A DNA stretch of 26,171 nt from Chara braunii (lineage: Eukaryota > Streptophyta > Charophyceae > Charales > Characeae), in the NCBI GenBank assembly GCA_003427395.1, contig BFEA01000250.1, forward strand, positions 613,227 to 639,397, written 5' to 3'. Below, in pieces: positions 10,951 through 19,410 of this stretch. Both the position numbers and the translations under genes were made by a program. Numbering within the stretch: the stretch's first letter is position 1; every line of letters starts with the position of its first letter. The notes under the pieces were generated by a model. That model did no database searches and was not told the DNA's origin. It saw nothing but the letters and a program-made list of their open reading frames with translations.

Positions 10951-11030
10951 TGATGCTGGGCCCGGTTCCCAGCACGTGCTGCTCCCCACGAATAGATCGG
11001 AGCATTTAAAAAAAAAAAAAAAAAAAAAAA
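10951..11030 (+). mobile_element. LINE-type 3' tail (copy c) with two hairpins and poly-A
   Basis: Stem GCTGGG (10955-10960), loop CCCGGTT, CCCAGC (10968-10973). Next comes the palindrome CAGCACGTGCTG, then GCTCC (10981-10985) pairing with GGAGC (10999-11003), then ATTT and poly-A. This is the cleanest of the five tail copies. Confidence 0.75.
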
Positions 11031-11047
11031 GGATGAGATTCCACATG
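11030..11047 (+). repeat. right target-site duplication of the composite element
   Basis: AGGATGAGATTCCACATG directly follows the poly-A tail. Its first A may belong to the tail. Confidence 0.65.
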
Positions 11048-11413
11048 CAATCCTAGTCAATAATAGGTCTATCATAGAAGATACTATAGCTCACCCTAGC
11101 CGCTTTCAATGGGACCTACCCCATGCAATCCATACCTGTGTCTACCCTAGCCGCTTTCGATTGGACCTACCCCTTGAATCTCTCTGCGTGTTTGCCATAG
11201 CTCCAACCACCATTTCCAAGCCTGTTGGCCCATCACCACCCATTAGCATCAGCTCAATGCCCCTGGCGAAACTCCTAAGAGCTTGCTGAGAACGAGATCT
11301 GTATTGGAGATCTGGAACTTCGTTGCTAATCACAAGAGCTTCCTGATCTGCAGCCAGCTGCTTCCCAAAAAGCCCGACTGGGCATGCAGGTTCGTTTGAT
11401 ACTGGTAGAGTTG
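11048..11413 (-). pseudogene. LINE ORF1-like fragment
   Basis: On the minus strand an open stretch runs from about 11410 to 11142. It contains SNEPACPVGLFGKQLAADQE and an Arg/Gln/Ser-rich tail with GGDGPTGLEMVVGAMANTQR. No catalytic motif is visible. It lies next to the degenerate ORF1-like region at 11606-13307, from which a tail insertion (11414 onward) seems to separate it. I read it as the downstream part of the same ORF1 relic, but the domain cannot be proved by eye. Confidence 0.3.
11093..11174 (+). repeat. short direct repeat, ~51 bp apart
   Basis: CCCTAGCCGCTTTCAATGGG and CCCTAGCCGCTTTCGATTGG, each followed by ACCTACCCC. Two copies only. Confidence 0.6.
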
Positions 11414-11605
11414 ACAATTTTTTTTTGTTTTTTTTTTTTGGGACAAAATGCTCCAATCTATTCGTGGGGAGCAGCACGTGCTGGGAACAGGGCCCAGCGT
11501 CCCATATAAGGATACACAAGTATTAAAGCACCGGGGCCATTACCCGGCTTCTCTGAGAACAACTTTCTCCGAGTACTAATAAAACAGCCTCGAAGGGGCT
11601 TATGG
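11414..11605 (-). mobile_element. LINE/SINE 3'-end copy (tail copy d)
   Basis: Minus-strand insertion with an A tail (poly-T at 11418-11439). It carries TGGGACGCTGGG, the stem GCTGGG (11480-11485 on the plus strand) / CCCAGC (11493-11498) and the second stem GCTCC (11450-11454) / GGAGC (11468-11472). It ends GTCCC-poly-A. Upstream it shares GAAGCCGGGTAATGGCCCCGG with the composite element at 10900-10920. The 5' end may lie at about 11603 or as far as 11790, where TAGAGTTGA (11799-11807) repeats the sequence at 11405-11413 beside the tail. It encodes no protein. Confidence 0.65.
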
Positions 11606-13307
11606 AAAAAAAAAAACAGACATCTATGCAATATTGAATTCAAGGGGCCCTTTTGTTTTTCGAGCCTTGGCGCACAGGAGAATTCAGACCGAATAGCCCA
11701 CTTGCCTTGGTGCCTTTCTGCGGCCCTAACGCGACCTCCCTCACCCCTATACCCCGATGCCCAACCTTTACCAAGCCTCACGCCCCCAACTACTAGGTTA
11801 GAGTTGATTGTTGAATCTCCCTTCAACGGAAAAAACTGGAGGATATCTGGCTACAGGGGAAAAGAGTGGGTTATGTCACGACTCGACTTCCTGATGGTTC
11901 GATGAACATTGTTGTCTGTTCGACCTCAGTTCCTTCCCACCAGCACCTGATGCATTATGCCTCACTGAACCAGATGGTATGGGTGCAGGCTCTCCTTGGT
12001 AACTTTGTCTTGCCTCATTTTCCTGTTGGACAAAACTTTGTGAAGCCATCCCTTGTTGTCTATTCCCTTGTTCCTGACCCTCTTGTACCCAAAAGTTCAA
12101 CCCCCAACGTTCACATCCTGACATTGAAACTCTCTACCACCCTAACAGTGTCCTCTTGGATTGTTGATGGCCTTCCTAAAACATTCCTCCTCCTCGTGGA
12201 TGTAGTCTCTGCACGTCCTGCACCAAGGAGTAGAGGAGCACACCATTTTTAGTTACCTCATTCCCTTGTTATCTGTCCGCCATCCTTCCCCTAAACTGTG
12301 GATCCACGCCGTACTTCAGATTCAAGAGTTCAGGTTAAAAGCGGTCTTTAATAGGAGGATAATCCTTAGTTATCTTCCCAATCACCCTCCTCGCAACCGC
12401 TTTCATGTATACCATTGAGTCTAATGGCGCTTGGAGTGCCATTACCCAGAAAGTGTTCTCCAACTCTATCCTCTGAATTCTCTCCACTCCATCCTAGTCA
12501 TCCGGGGCCGAAAGCTGAGCAAATAGAAAGTTACCAAATAACAGAATTTCATAATCTCTTTGCTCAATGAGCCATGTGGACGGTACTCTATCTCTAGCTA
12601 CATCAGCCACGGCATTGTGCCCTTCAAACCTGATGGTTCCCCCTCTAGGGGGGTGGATCAAAGATACCATCCCTTGCCCAACCATTCTCATATGCACGAA
12701 TTAAATCAACTTTTAATTTTTCTTGGCAATTCTCTAGCACCATCTATCAACAAGACTACCAGCGTGCCTTCTTTAAGCCACCTATCTTGATCTGATCGAA
12801 CTGAGAGTTTACTACGAAGATGGCTTCCCTTCCTTCGATTTCCACGCTATCACATGGGACTTCCTCTGGTATAATTCCTTCTCCATAACACTGCGCAATC
12901 AAGTTTCTGACTCTTTAAGCAGAAGAATCGGCTTCGTTAGAGGCTGGAGGAGAAGATCTAGCCCCCTGCTGAAGACGTTCCACCATATCTGCCTCTGGCT
13001 GACCTTGATCTCCCATCGCTGTATCTGATCACTATCTTTCTCCTGCACGTGAAGGAAGGCGAGGTCCCTAGAACTGCCGTAACGGTGAAGCCGAGAAATT
13101 AGGTGTTGAGGATCGTTGTCGCTAATCGGACTGACTGAGCCAAGTCTACTGAAGATCGTTAAAGAAGGAAGCCTGGTCCGATTGCTTAAACACCGACAGC
13201 GCTTAAAAAGGTGCAAACTTGTGACTTCGTTAAACTTTGTGACGTCGTCGGCACAAGCCTCATTAACCAAAATCCGAGAAGATAACTGCGATGAGAGAAA
13301 AAGTTCC
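11606..13307 (-). pseudogene. degenerate LINE ORF1-like region
   Basis: Reading on the minus strand, a possible start near 13018 gives MGDQGQPEADMVERLQQGAR. A broken frame follows with YGEGIIPEEVPCDSVEIEG (about 12880-12820) and then segments at 12494-12697 (RDRVPSTWLIEQRDYEILLF) and 11876-12124 (Gln/Gly/Ser-rich). The layout is a short N-terminal head, a globular part ending in a WLIEQ-x-YEILLFGNFLFAQL-like strand pattern, and a low-complexity tail. That is compatible with the DUF4283-type ORF1 of plant L1 elements. There are many stops and frame changes. The call rests on layout and neighbours, not on a proven domain. Confidence 0.35.
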
Positions 13308-13321
13308 TAGGCCCTAGTACT
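13308..13321 (+). repeat. target-site duplication of LINE copy 2 (tail side)
   Basis: TAGGCCCTAGTACT is identical to 16772-16785 and abuts the poly-T run that is the LINE's A tail. Confidence 0.9.
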
Positions 13322-13342
13322 TTTATTTTTTTTATTTTTTTT

Positions 13343-13982
13343 AAAGACCCCTCCAGTGCTACTGGTGCTGTAAGAACAGACATTGCTAGCACCCGGGGGG
13401 GGGCTCCAATCTATTGGTGGGGAGCATCACCTGCTGGAAAGCGGGTCCAACGTCCCTTACATAAAGGATACAACATGGTAGCAAACGAATCTGGATGGTA
13501 GCTTTAGGAAACCTGCCAGCATTGATTGCTCTGGAAACCAGAGGATTGACTGAGCAGGTGTGAAAGTGAAAGCAAGATGATCTCCAACCTCCTCTTCAAC
13601 CTTATGTTTAGTCAGGTAGCCGGGAGGAACCACTGGGGGGCACCAGTGGGGACTCCATCGTCTACCCTGACCCTCTCCCGCAAGAGACAACCCCTCGCCC
13701 CTCTTTTCTAAAAGACCTCCTTGCTGCCACACCCCCACTCTGCATCAGAACAAAGGAACTGCGTATAGGGGCTTATAAAGGCGCCCTTTTGAATGTAGGT
13801 AAGACTTTGTCGCAGAAAAACGGACTGTAGCCTGGACAGACAGAGACAAAACATTTACAGAATGAGCGAAGTAGGGTGGGGTAACTGCCTGGACGGGAGT
13901 GTTCTAGAAAGGGAAAGAAAGAGTTAAAGGGAGGGGAAAGCGGGACTTTGGCTCTGTCGTAACAATAGGGCTTGTTGATTGG
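13343..13982 (-). other. 3' UTR of LINE copy 2
   Basis: Non-coding. It holds the shared tail hairpins: GCTCC (13403-13407) / GGAGC (13421-13425), and on the element strand GTTGGA / TCCAGC (13446-13451 and 13433-13438) with one G-U pair. About 60 more bases lie between the hairpin block and the A tail, including a run of nine G on the plus strand (13395-13403). Confidence 0.7.
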
Positions 13983-14279
13983 CTATGGACATATTTCCAA
14001 GGCCTGTGAGTCGGGAGGGAACGGATTTGGAAAGTCTGCTGCAGAACGCATGGGGAAACTGGGGTCTACAGAAAGCCAGTCTTTAAACTTTAAACGATAG
14101 TCCCTCGGTACTTGCTCCGGGGGGTCATCCTCCCCCTCCCTTTCACCAACCCAAGTTCCTGACCATCTTATTTCTGCTACCCAGCCCTCCCGGTCCCCAC
14201 CCAGCCATTCCCTAGAAAACTGTAAAAGTCGTTCTCGGATGTCTGTGGCTCTCTGGAGGTTGTGTAGTGTTTGCTTCAA
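13983..14279 (-). pseudogene. L1 ORF2 C-terminal fragment
   Basis: Open for 98 residues and ending at a stop near 13983. It contains REWLGGDREGWVAEIRWSG and LKFKDWLSVDPSFPMRSAAD. The matching part of LINE copy 1 at about 6090-6315 reads VGGEREGWIAKVEWSG and FKDWPNIEPSFPLRHPSD, which shows the two copies share one family. The function of this tail is not known to me. Confidence 0.8.
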
Positions 14280-14485
14280 TAATTTCCATCCATGAGAGAG
14301 TTCCAGCTAGAAGTGCACTTTAAGTTCTTCCAACCTTTCTTCCCCCTCTACCTGAGCGCGGTCTAGAACCAGAACGCATCGCTGCCACCATAGGATCCAT
14401 GAATCGTTCGTCGGGCCAGGTGGAACATGTTCCGTACAAAGATGTCATTTTGGAACGGTGGATAATGACCCAGTAAGATAGCGCA

Positions 14486-16179
14486 TCAATCCCACGGCCA
14501 TGGGTGATCAGGGACCATTTGCTGCCATATCCTATCCCACCACCTCCAGGTAAGAACCGTCGCAGGGCATTGTAGAAATATATGTTCAATTGTTTCTGCT
14601 CTCTTTTTGGCCGGGAAACTTTGCTGGCATCGAACACACCATGAGAGTGCTCTACCTTGTTGTTCAAACTGCGAGTGATCGATCAACCAATTGTTAGTGG
14701 GAAGGCACCTATGCAGGATCTGCCACTGCAGCGATGTGATTTTCGGTGGTCGACACTTAGTATCTCCAAACCATCGTATAGGTGTAAGAAGATGTTGATC
14801 TATGTTGAGATGCCTTTGTCATCGATCGGACACTATGTCTTTAAGGCAACACTTAACTCTGAGGATACGATATGTCGATTTGACTGTGAGTCCGGTCAAT
14901 GTTTTAGGTTTGGCCTGCCTAATTCTGTTTTGTGGCTCGGGGTTCCAGACCCATTCCAAAGGATCTATAGGGAGGGCCTCCATAGGTATCTCAGGAAAGA
15001 AAACCCTCATATTCTCCCCTTCCTCTAACACCCTGATTCTGTGCAATTCATCCTTCTGAACCCATTGGAAGGGATCACCACTTGCTACCAGTCTATCATT
15101 CCTTTCTATTTTGTACCATTCAATCAACGTGTCCCCCGATCGGGTCATGTGGGTAAGGCCTAGTTTATTTCCCCCCCCTTCCTTGGTCACCCAGTCCCCT
15201 TCCTTCAGTACCTTGCCTTTGCGCGAAATGGGCCACCACCCTACCGGGAGGGCTTCCAATAATTCCTCAAGGGCTGTCTCCACATTATGACAGTACCTAG
15301 GTCCTTTCTCATCCTCTCCGGGCTCTTCCAATCCCTCCTTTCCATGTCCCAAAGGTCGCCAACTTTTGTCACTCCATTCTTCACCCATCCTTTCCATGGG
15401 GGATCAGAGCTGCAAAAAATTTGACCCCGCTCATTGGTGATCCAATGGTTCCCGAAGAGAGGTTGTCTTGCCACCTCTTCCCATCTGTCTGGAGGAGGGC
15501 GATTAGGGGGGGGAAGCTTCCTCCAAATTTTTAGCAGACGGGGCTAGAAATCGTCTCTCCGCCCTACCACTCCCCGGGGGTGTCGTGGAATCTTCCAATA
15601 GCGGTCGTCTAGCCATCGGAGAGGGTGGACGGTCGGAGGGGCCTTGGAGGCAAGACGGGATATTTATTCCAGTGCGAGTGGCCTCCATACTGAGGGGTTA
15701 TCAAAGATCAGACGTAATACCCATTGTAGACTGAGGGTTTGGGACTGGCCAAGAGGGTCCAGGATACCAAGACATCCTTTTGCCTTGGGTTGAATGACTG
15801 AGTCTCATGCCACTCTACTTATTGCATGGGGGGTTTCGTTGTCTCCTCTCCATAGGTAGACTGCCACTTTTCTCTTCAGGGTTCTCTGGGCGTCTGGACT
15901 CAGAGGCCAGAGGACTGATTTATATCATAATGTGGCTAAAACTACATTGTTAATAATCAGGGCACGACCGAAGAGGGATTTATGCTGGTTGTTCCATTGA
16001 GAGAGTTCGGCCAGTACTGGGATAAACAACCACCTGTCATTCTCTGGGGGTTTGCCTAGAACAGTCATTTTGACATCCAAGATCCGGATGGGAGATTCCG
16101 GGGCAGCCCAAGAAACATGGTGTCCTTCTGGTCGATGGCCCCCTTGATGGTGAAGCCACCATCCTATCGTTTTCTAACC
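14486..16179 (-). pseudogene. L1 ORF2 mid-to-C-terminal relic (thumb, linker, zf-RVT)
   Basis: Continuation of ORF2 in broken frames. About 15900-16030 reads LAELSQWNNQHKSLFGRALI, then NNVVLATL, a stop where copy 1 has Trp, then YKSVLWPL. 15241-15474 reads FGNHWITNERGQ...WKGWVKNGVTKVGDLWDMERRDW. 14819-15397 carries EIPMEALPIDPLEWVWNPE and GLTVKSTYRILR. 14486-14686 contains the zinc-binding zf-RVT segment: WCVRCQQSFPAKKRAETIEH, then IFLQCP. Several breaks look like C-to-T changes (Trp or Gln codons becoming stops), as expected of methylated plant repeats. Confidence 0.85.
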
Positions 16180-16770
16180 CTAGTTGACAGTCATATCTGA
16201 GAGGACGCAGAAAAGATCCATAAGCCTATGAATCTCCTCCATATTTTGGTGTGTGGCGTCTGCCAAGATTGTGAGGTCATCCGCAAATAACAAGCAGATC
16301 GGAACAACTTCCTCAATGATGCCGGAGATCTGAATTTTTTTAAGGCCTTTGCCTTGACGGAGGTTGGTTGCTAGCACTTCCATAATGATAATGAATAAGA
16401 AGGGGGCAATGGGTTCCCCTTGTCTAACCGAACGTTGTAGCCTTATTGATGGGGCTAGCACCCAGCTAATCTGAACGCTTGTTGTGGCGTTCTGGTGCAA
16501 GATGCGCACCCATCGTCGGAAATTAATACTGAAATTTAGACGATCCTGACATTTGTCTAAGAATAACCAGTCCACATGGTCATAGGTTTTTTCAAAGTCA
16601 ATGAAAATGAGGGCAACATTACTTTTGGAGTGGTGTGTCAGGCTGATCACTTCATTAATCAAGAGTATGTTTTCTTCAATGTTTCGATTATGCATAAAAC
16701 CGATCTGTGCCGGGTGGATGATGTCCTCCATTACTTCTATCATTCGGTTGGCGAGCGCCTTTGATAGCAC
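16180..16770 (-). pseudogene. L1 reverse transcriptase palm fragment
   Basis: This 196-residue open segment of ORF2 encodes a non-LTR reverse transcriptase, which would copy LINE RNA at a nicked target site. Visible motifs are: an N-terminal LSKALANRM helix (residues 2-10); GFMHNRNIEENILL (25-37); motif A FIDFEKTYDHVDW with Asp58; motif B RQGEPIAPFLF (116-126, usually QGDPLSPFLF); and motif C FADD (162-165) with both catalytic Asp. It begins at the element's truncated 5' end, so the first Met is not a true start. Downstream the frame is broken. As a fragment without fingers, endonuclease or ORF1 it cannot work alone. Confidence 0.9.
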
Positions 16771-16771
16771 A

Positions 16772-16785
16772 TAGGCCCTAGTACT
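16772..16785 (+). repeat. target-site duplication of LINE copy 2 (5' side)
   Basis: TAGGCCCTAGTACT, a perfect match to 13308-13321. Confidence 0.9.
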
Positions 16786-17960
16786 GATTAGAGAGAACAG
16801 TAAACTTGGCTCCTGTTGGAGCTACCACCTCTGCATGTCGAACTTGATATTTCACGACCGCTTGGTTAAAGCATGCGGAGAAAAGGTAACCAAAGATCAA
16901 GTATCTATACTTCAACAGCTAGAAGAGGAAAGAGGAGAGAAAATGAGATAACATAAACAACTGAGATGTTTGCCTGGTAAACAAGATCTTCAAACTTTAT
17001 GGTCACGGTTAAAGAGCACGGTAAAATCTGTCGTACTCCTGGTAAAGCTCTGTTGCACCCGGCGATAGCACTTGCTTTTGGTGAAAACTGACCCCGCTGT
17101 CAAGTTTCATGCAGCCTGAGGCACATTACCGTGGTGAAGTCCACGGAGAAGATGACGGGCAGGAATAAAAATCCGTGCGGCGTTGATTCCTTACGGGCAG
17201 GATGTCCATTGTTACATAGCAGACACTTTTGTGAGCGCTAACACAGCGCCGTCAACCGGGTCCCCCCTGTGGAATTGAAGATGGTCAAATGCACGAATGT
17301 TAAAAGTATCACCATCGGATAACCTTAGAAAAATTAATCAAATCACAAGTCCTTCTGCACCACTTTGCCTGGGGGTCCGAAGCCCTGCACGCCAAAAAAA
17401 GGGGCCTTGTTTTGGCTGGCCATTTTGCTCCGGCTGCCGACCCCCGAAAGTCGCGGCAGCATGCAAGGTGCATCCGAGGAAAATGGTTGTGAAACGTACT
17501 GGTGCTTTACTCTGCTCAGATGTACCATTCAGCCACCTGACCAAACACGGTACCCGCCGTGGATCCTCACCCCAGGGTTACGCCTTGGCTCCTCACTTCC
17601 GGCACGACCTCAGGGGTTTCAGGGTTCTCAGGGGTTCCGGCCGTTTCAGAGGTTCCATAGTCTCAAGGGCTTCAGGGGTTTCAGGAGCCTCAGGGGTTCC
17701 ATATGTTTACGGGGTACATCCAAGAAACTCCTATTGCACGGAGATGCGTTGTGTGGCTCTGTCGCACTCCCCCAATGAAACATACGGTCATTATAGTCAT
17801 ATTTTGGGCAACTCCCAGTAGAGATACAATGGGTTCTTTTTGGGGAAAGATGATAAGCCAGTAACAAAGCTGCAGTCAGGGAGACCTGCAGGGAGACTTC
17901 CGCTGACCACATTCGCTTGTCGGCTCGGACGGTGCCTTCACCCCGATGGGTTGAACATCG
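16786..17960. other. unassigned region between LINE copy 2 and the LTR element
   Basis: No recognisable gene. Both strands have open frames around 17297-17821, including a stretch with several AAAA/CCCC runs, but no domain was recognised. A short imperfect repeat built on TCAGGGGTT lies at about 17608-17702. It may be a decayed repeat of unknown type. Confidence 0.4.
17608..17702 (+). repeat. short imperfect tandem repeat (TCAGGGGTT-like)
   Basis: Repeated strings such as TCAGGGGTTTCAGG, CTCAGGGGTTCC, TTCAGAGGTTCC and TTCAGGGGTTTCAGG within about 95 bases. Spacing is irregular (9-13 bases). Confidence 0.65.
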
Positions 17961-17965
17961 CCTAT
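17961..17965 (+). repeat. 5 bp target duplication of the LTR retrotransposon (left)
   Basis: CCTAT directly before the left LTR. The same five bases directly follow the right LTR at 22835-22839. Confidence 0.85.
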
Positions 17966-18320
17966 TGTAGCATACCGTAATGGTGAAGACCAAAACAAGA
18001 ACCGACCTCTCTCACAAAGTACAAAATAACGTAGCAGAAGACTTAGATACCAATGATCCGAACAATCAATGTTGCAATGCAGCCCCAAACATGCATCATC
18101 ATCATTCCATGGTGTGAAGGGGCCTGGCGCTCACACGAGAAGAATGCGCCAGTCCCCAACCATACACAAACGAAGAAGAGGGGGGTTAGACGAAGAAGAG
18201 GGGAAGATGGGAATGTCGTCAACACCAAGTCTTCGGCACAGGCCCCAAATAATCCCTCATTGAATGTCCGAATCCCCATGTCGAGTCTGGACCCATTGTC
18301 GTCAAGTCCCAAAGTCACAA

Positions 18321-18343
18321 CTCTCTCTCTCTCTCTCTCTCTC
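18321..18343 (+). repeat. (CT)n microsatellite, left LTR
   Basis: Uninterrupted CT dinucleotides, 23 bases. The equivalent run in the right LTR (21950-21964) has 15 bases. Confidence 0.9.
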
Positions 18344-18419
18344 GTAGTCCGCAGATAATGAGAAGTCAGGTAGCGAGAGGTTGAAGAAGAGATGGTGGGC
18401 TTAGAAGAGGAAGAAGAAT

Positions 18420-18421
<2 letters not shown>

Positions 18422-18480
<59 letters not shown>
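18422..18480 (+). repeat. long (CT)n microsatellite, left LTR
   Basis: 59 bases of CT dinucleotide. The equivalent in the right LTR (22043-22061) has only about 19 bases, so one of the two has changed since insertion. Confidence 0.9.
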
Positions 18481-18483
<3 letters not shown>

Positions 18484-18773
18484 CCGGTACTAACCTGTGA
18501 AGGTGGCGCCTTGTTGCAGGTACATCGAAGACGAAGTTGGAGCTATGGCACCACAGGTAAGTCTCCCTGGCCTCCGCCAACCATCTCTCTCTCCCTCTCC
18601 AATGCTACTCTAGCTCCTACTAGCGCCCAACATTGAAGACTACTACTACTCCTACAACGCTCCTCCAGAGTGCTGCTGCCGAATCCTGAAGACTACCTCC
18701 TGCCTCCTGAACTGCACGTGAAGTGCATGGCCAGCCCCTATGAACTACCTACCTGTCTGTAGGGCAGGCCAGT

Positions 18774-18782
18774 CTTATATAG
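18774..18782 (-). promoter_or_regulatory. TATA box in the 3' LTR
   Basis: CTATATAAG on the minus strand. It lies downstream of the U3 tandem repeats in element orientation. Transcription would start near 18745-18750 by the usual 25-30 base spacing (inference). Confidence 0.6.
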
Positions 18783-18935
18783 TGTTGGCCCGTCTAGGAG
18801 GCTGCTCTTGCCAATGCCCAAATGTGCTAGACCCTGAGGAAGCTTCCGGGAGGCTGCTCTTGCCAATGCCAGAACATGCTAGCCCCTGAGGAAGCTTCCG
18901 GGTAGTTTCCAAGTAGCTTTTGGCTAAAGACTGAG

Positions 18936-19205
18936 GGCCTATACGCCCTTGTTTTCAGGCTGTCAGGCTGAACCGACCCAGTAGGCCCTCGTTTTCAGGT
19001 TGTCTATCTGACATGACACAGGGTCTGTAGGCCCTTGTTTTCGGGGGTGTCAGGCTGAAACGACACAGGGCCTATAAGCCTTTATTTTCAGGCTGTCAGG
19101 TTGAACTGACACAGGGTCTGTAAGCCCTCGTTTTCAGGCTTTTAAGCTGAAAGCGACACAGGGCCTATAGACCCTCGTTTTCAGGCTTTTAGGCTGAGAA
19201 CGCTG
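18936..19205 (-). repeat. U3 tandem repeats, ~46 bp, left LTR
   Basis: About six imperfect units, each with GGCCCTCGTTTTCAGGCT and GACACAGGG. The GTTTTCAGG core falls at 18951, 18991, 19037, 19084, 19130 and 19177, giving spacings of 40, 46, 47, 46 and 47. They sit in U3 upstream of the TATA box, the usual place of LTR enhancers. Confidence 0.85.
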
Positions 19206-19246
19206 GTCGGGCCCTGCAGGCCCGTGTGGCTGCACAGTATGCCACA

Positions 19247-19259
19247 CCCCCCCGTCCTT
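19247..19259 (-). other. polypurine tract
   Basis: The minus strand reads AAGGACGGGGGGG directly before the 3' LTR. This is the expected place for plus-strand priming. Confidence 0.75.
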
Positions 19260-19410
19260 GAAAGACCGAGCTTACCTGCGAGGGTGAAGCTGTCTGTCTG
19301 AGGGAGGGACCAAAGTCCGGGTGGGAGGGGCAGGTTTGCCAAACTTCCTTAGCTGGTCTTTGTCGCTCGTAGTCGGCGTAGATCAGTGGTTCAGATGCTT
19401 GCAAATCTGC
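19247..19410 (-). pseudogene. chromodomain-tail relic fused to the protease
   Basis: Directly after the protease ...DILDTKF the frame continues ADLQASEPLIYADYERQRPA and runs to a stop beyond the polypurine tract. A-x-L-x-x-A-x-x-L-I-x-x-Y-E resembles the terminal helix of a chromodomain, found at the end of chromovirus integrases. RT, RNase H, integrase and the front of the chromodomain are therefore missing between two neighbouring codons. The chromodomain reading is inference from a short stretch. It could also be an unrelated pol C-terminus. Confidence 0.45.

Larger units (their letters stand above)
7676..11030 (+). mobile_element. composite non-autonomous retroelement with internal repeats and LINE-type 3' tail
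   Basis: The segment is flanked by an 18 bp direct repeat with one mismatch (7658-7675 AGGATGAGATTCGACATG; 11030-11047 AGGATGAGATTCCACATG). The right copy begins directly at the end of a ~23-base poly-A tract (11008-11030). This is the hallmark of target-primed reverse transcription. From 5' to 3' it holds: a GC-rich start with a 51 bp tandem duplication (about 7713-7815); a G-run-rich stretch (7915-7990); an AT-rich unique region (about 8100-8930); two tandem ~835 bp units with nested repeats (8945-10614); a unique AT-rich segment (10615-10950); and the shared LINE 3'-tail hairpins (10955-11003) before the poly-A. No reverse transcriptase, endonuclease or ORF1 is encoded. By analogy with hominoid SVA it was probably mobilised in trans by the LINEs that share its tail. 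That mechanism is inference; the ends are seen directly. Confidence 0.65.
13322..16771 (-). mobile_element. L1-type LINE copy 2, 5'-truncated, with exact ends
   Basis: Minus-strand insertion of 3450 bp between perfect 14 bp target-site duplications. Its A-rich tail (13322-13342, plus-strand T runs with A interruptions) lies at the low-coordinate end. It holds the RT palm through to the ORF2 C-terminus and a ~640 bp 3' UTR. ORF1, the endonuclease and the RT fingers were lost by 5' truncation. It points toward LINE copy 1 (tail to tail). It inserted next to the ORF1-like relic and is younger than that region. Confidence 0.92.
17966..19246 (-). repeat. 3' LTR (left), 1281 bp
   Basis: Begins TGTAGCATAC and ends GTATGCCACA on the plus strand, so the ends form a near-perfect 10 bp inverted repeat starting TG and ending CA. 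It matches 21595-22834 along its length. It contains the TATA box, U3 tandem repeats and (CT)n runs listed separately. It exceeds its partner by 41 bp, mainly because of a longer (CT)n. Confidence 0.95.

Noticed and set aside
17297-17821. Plus-strand frame of 174 codons with minus-strand frames over the same DNA
   Set aside because: Open on both strands, no recognisable domain, and the C-terminal half is a short tandem repeat.
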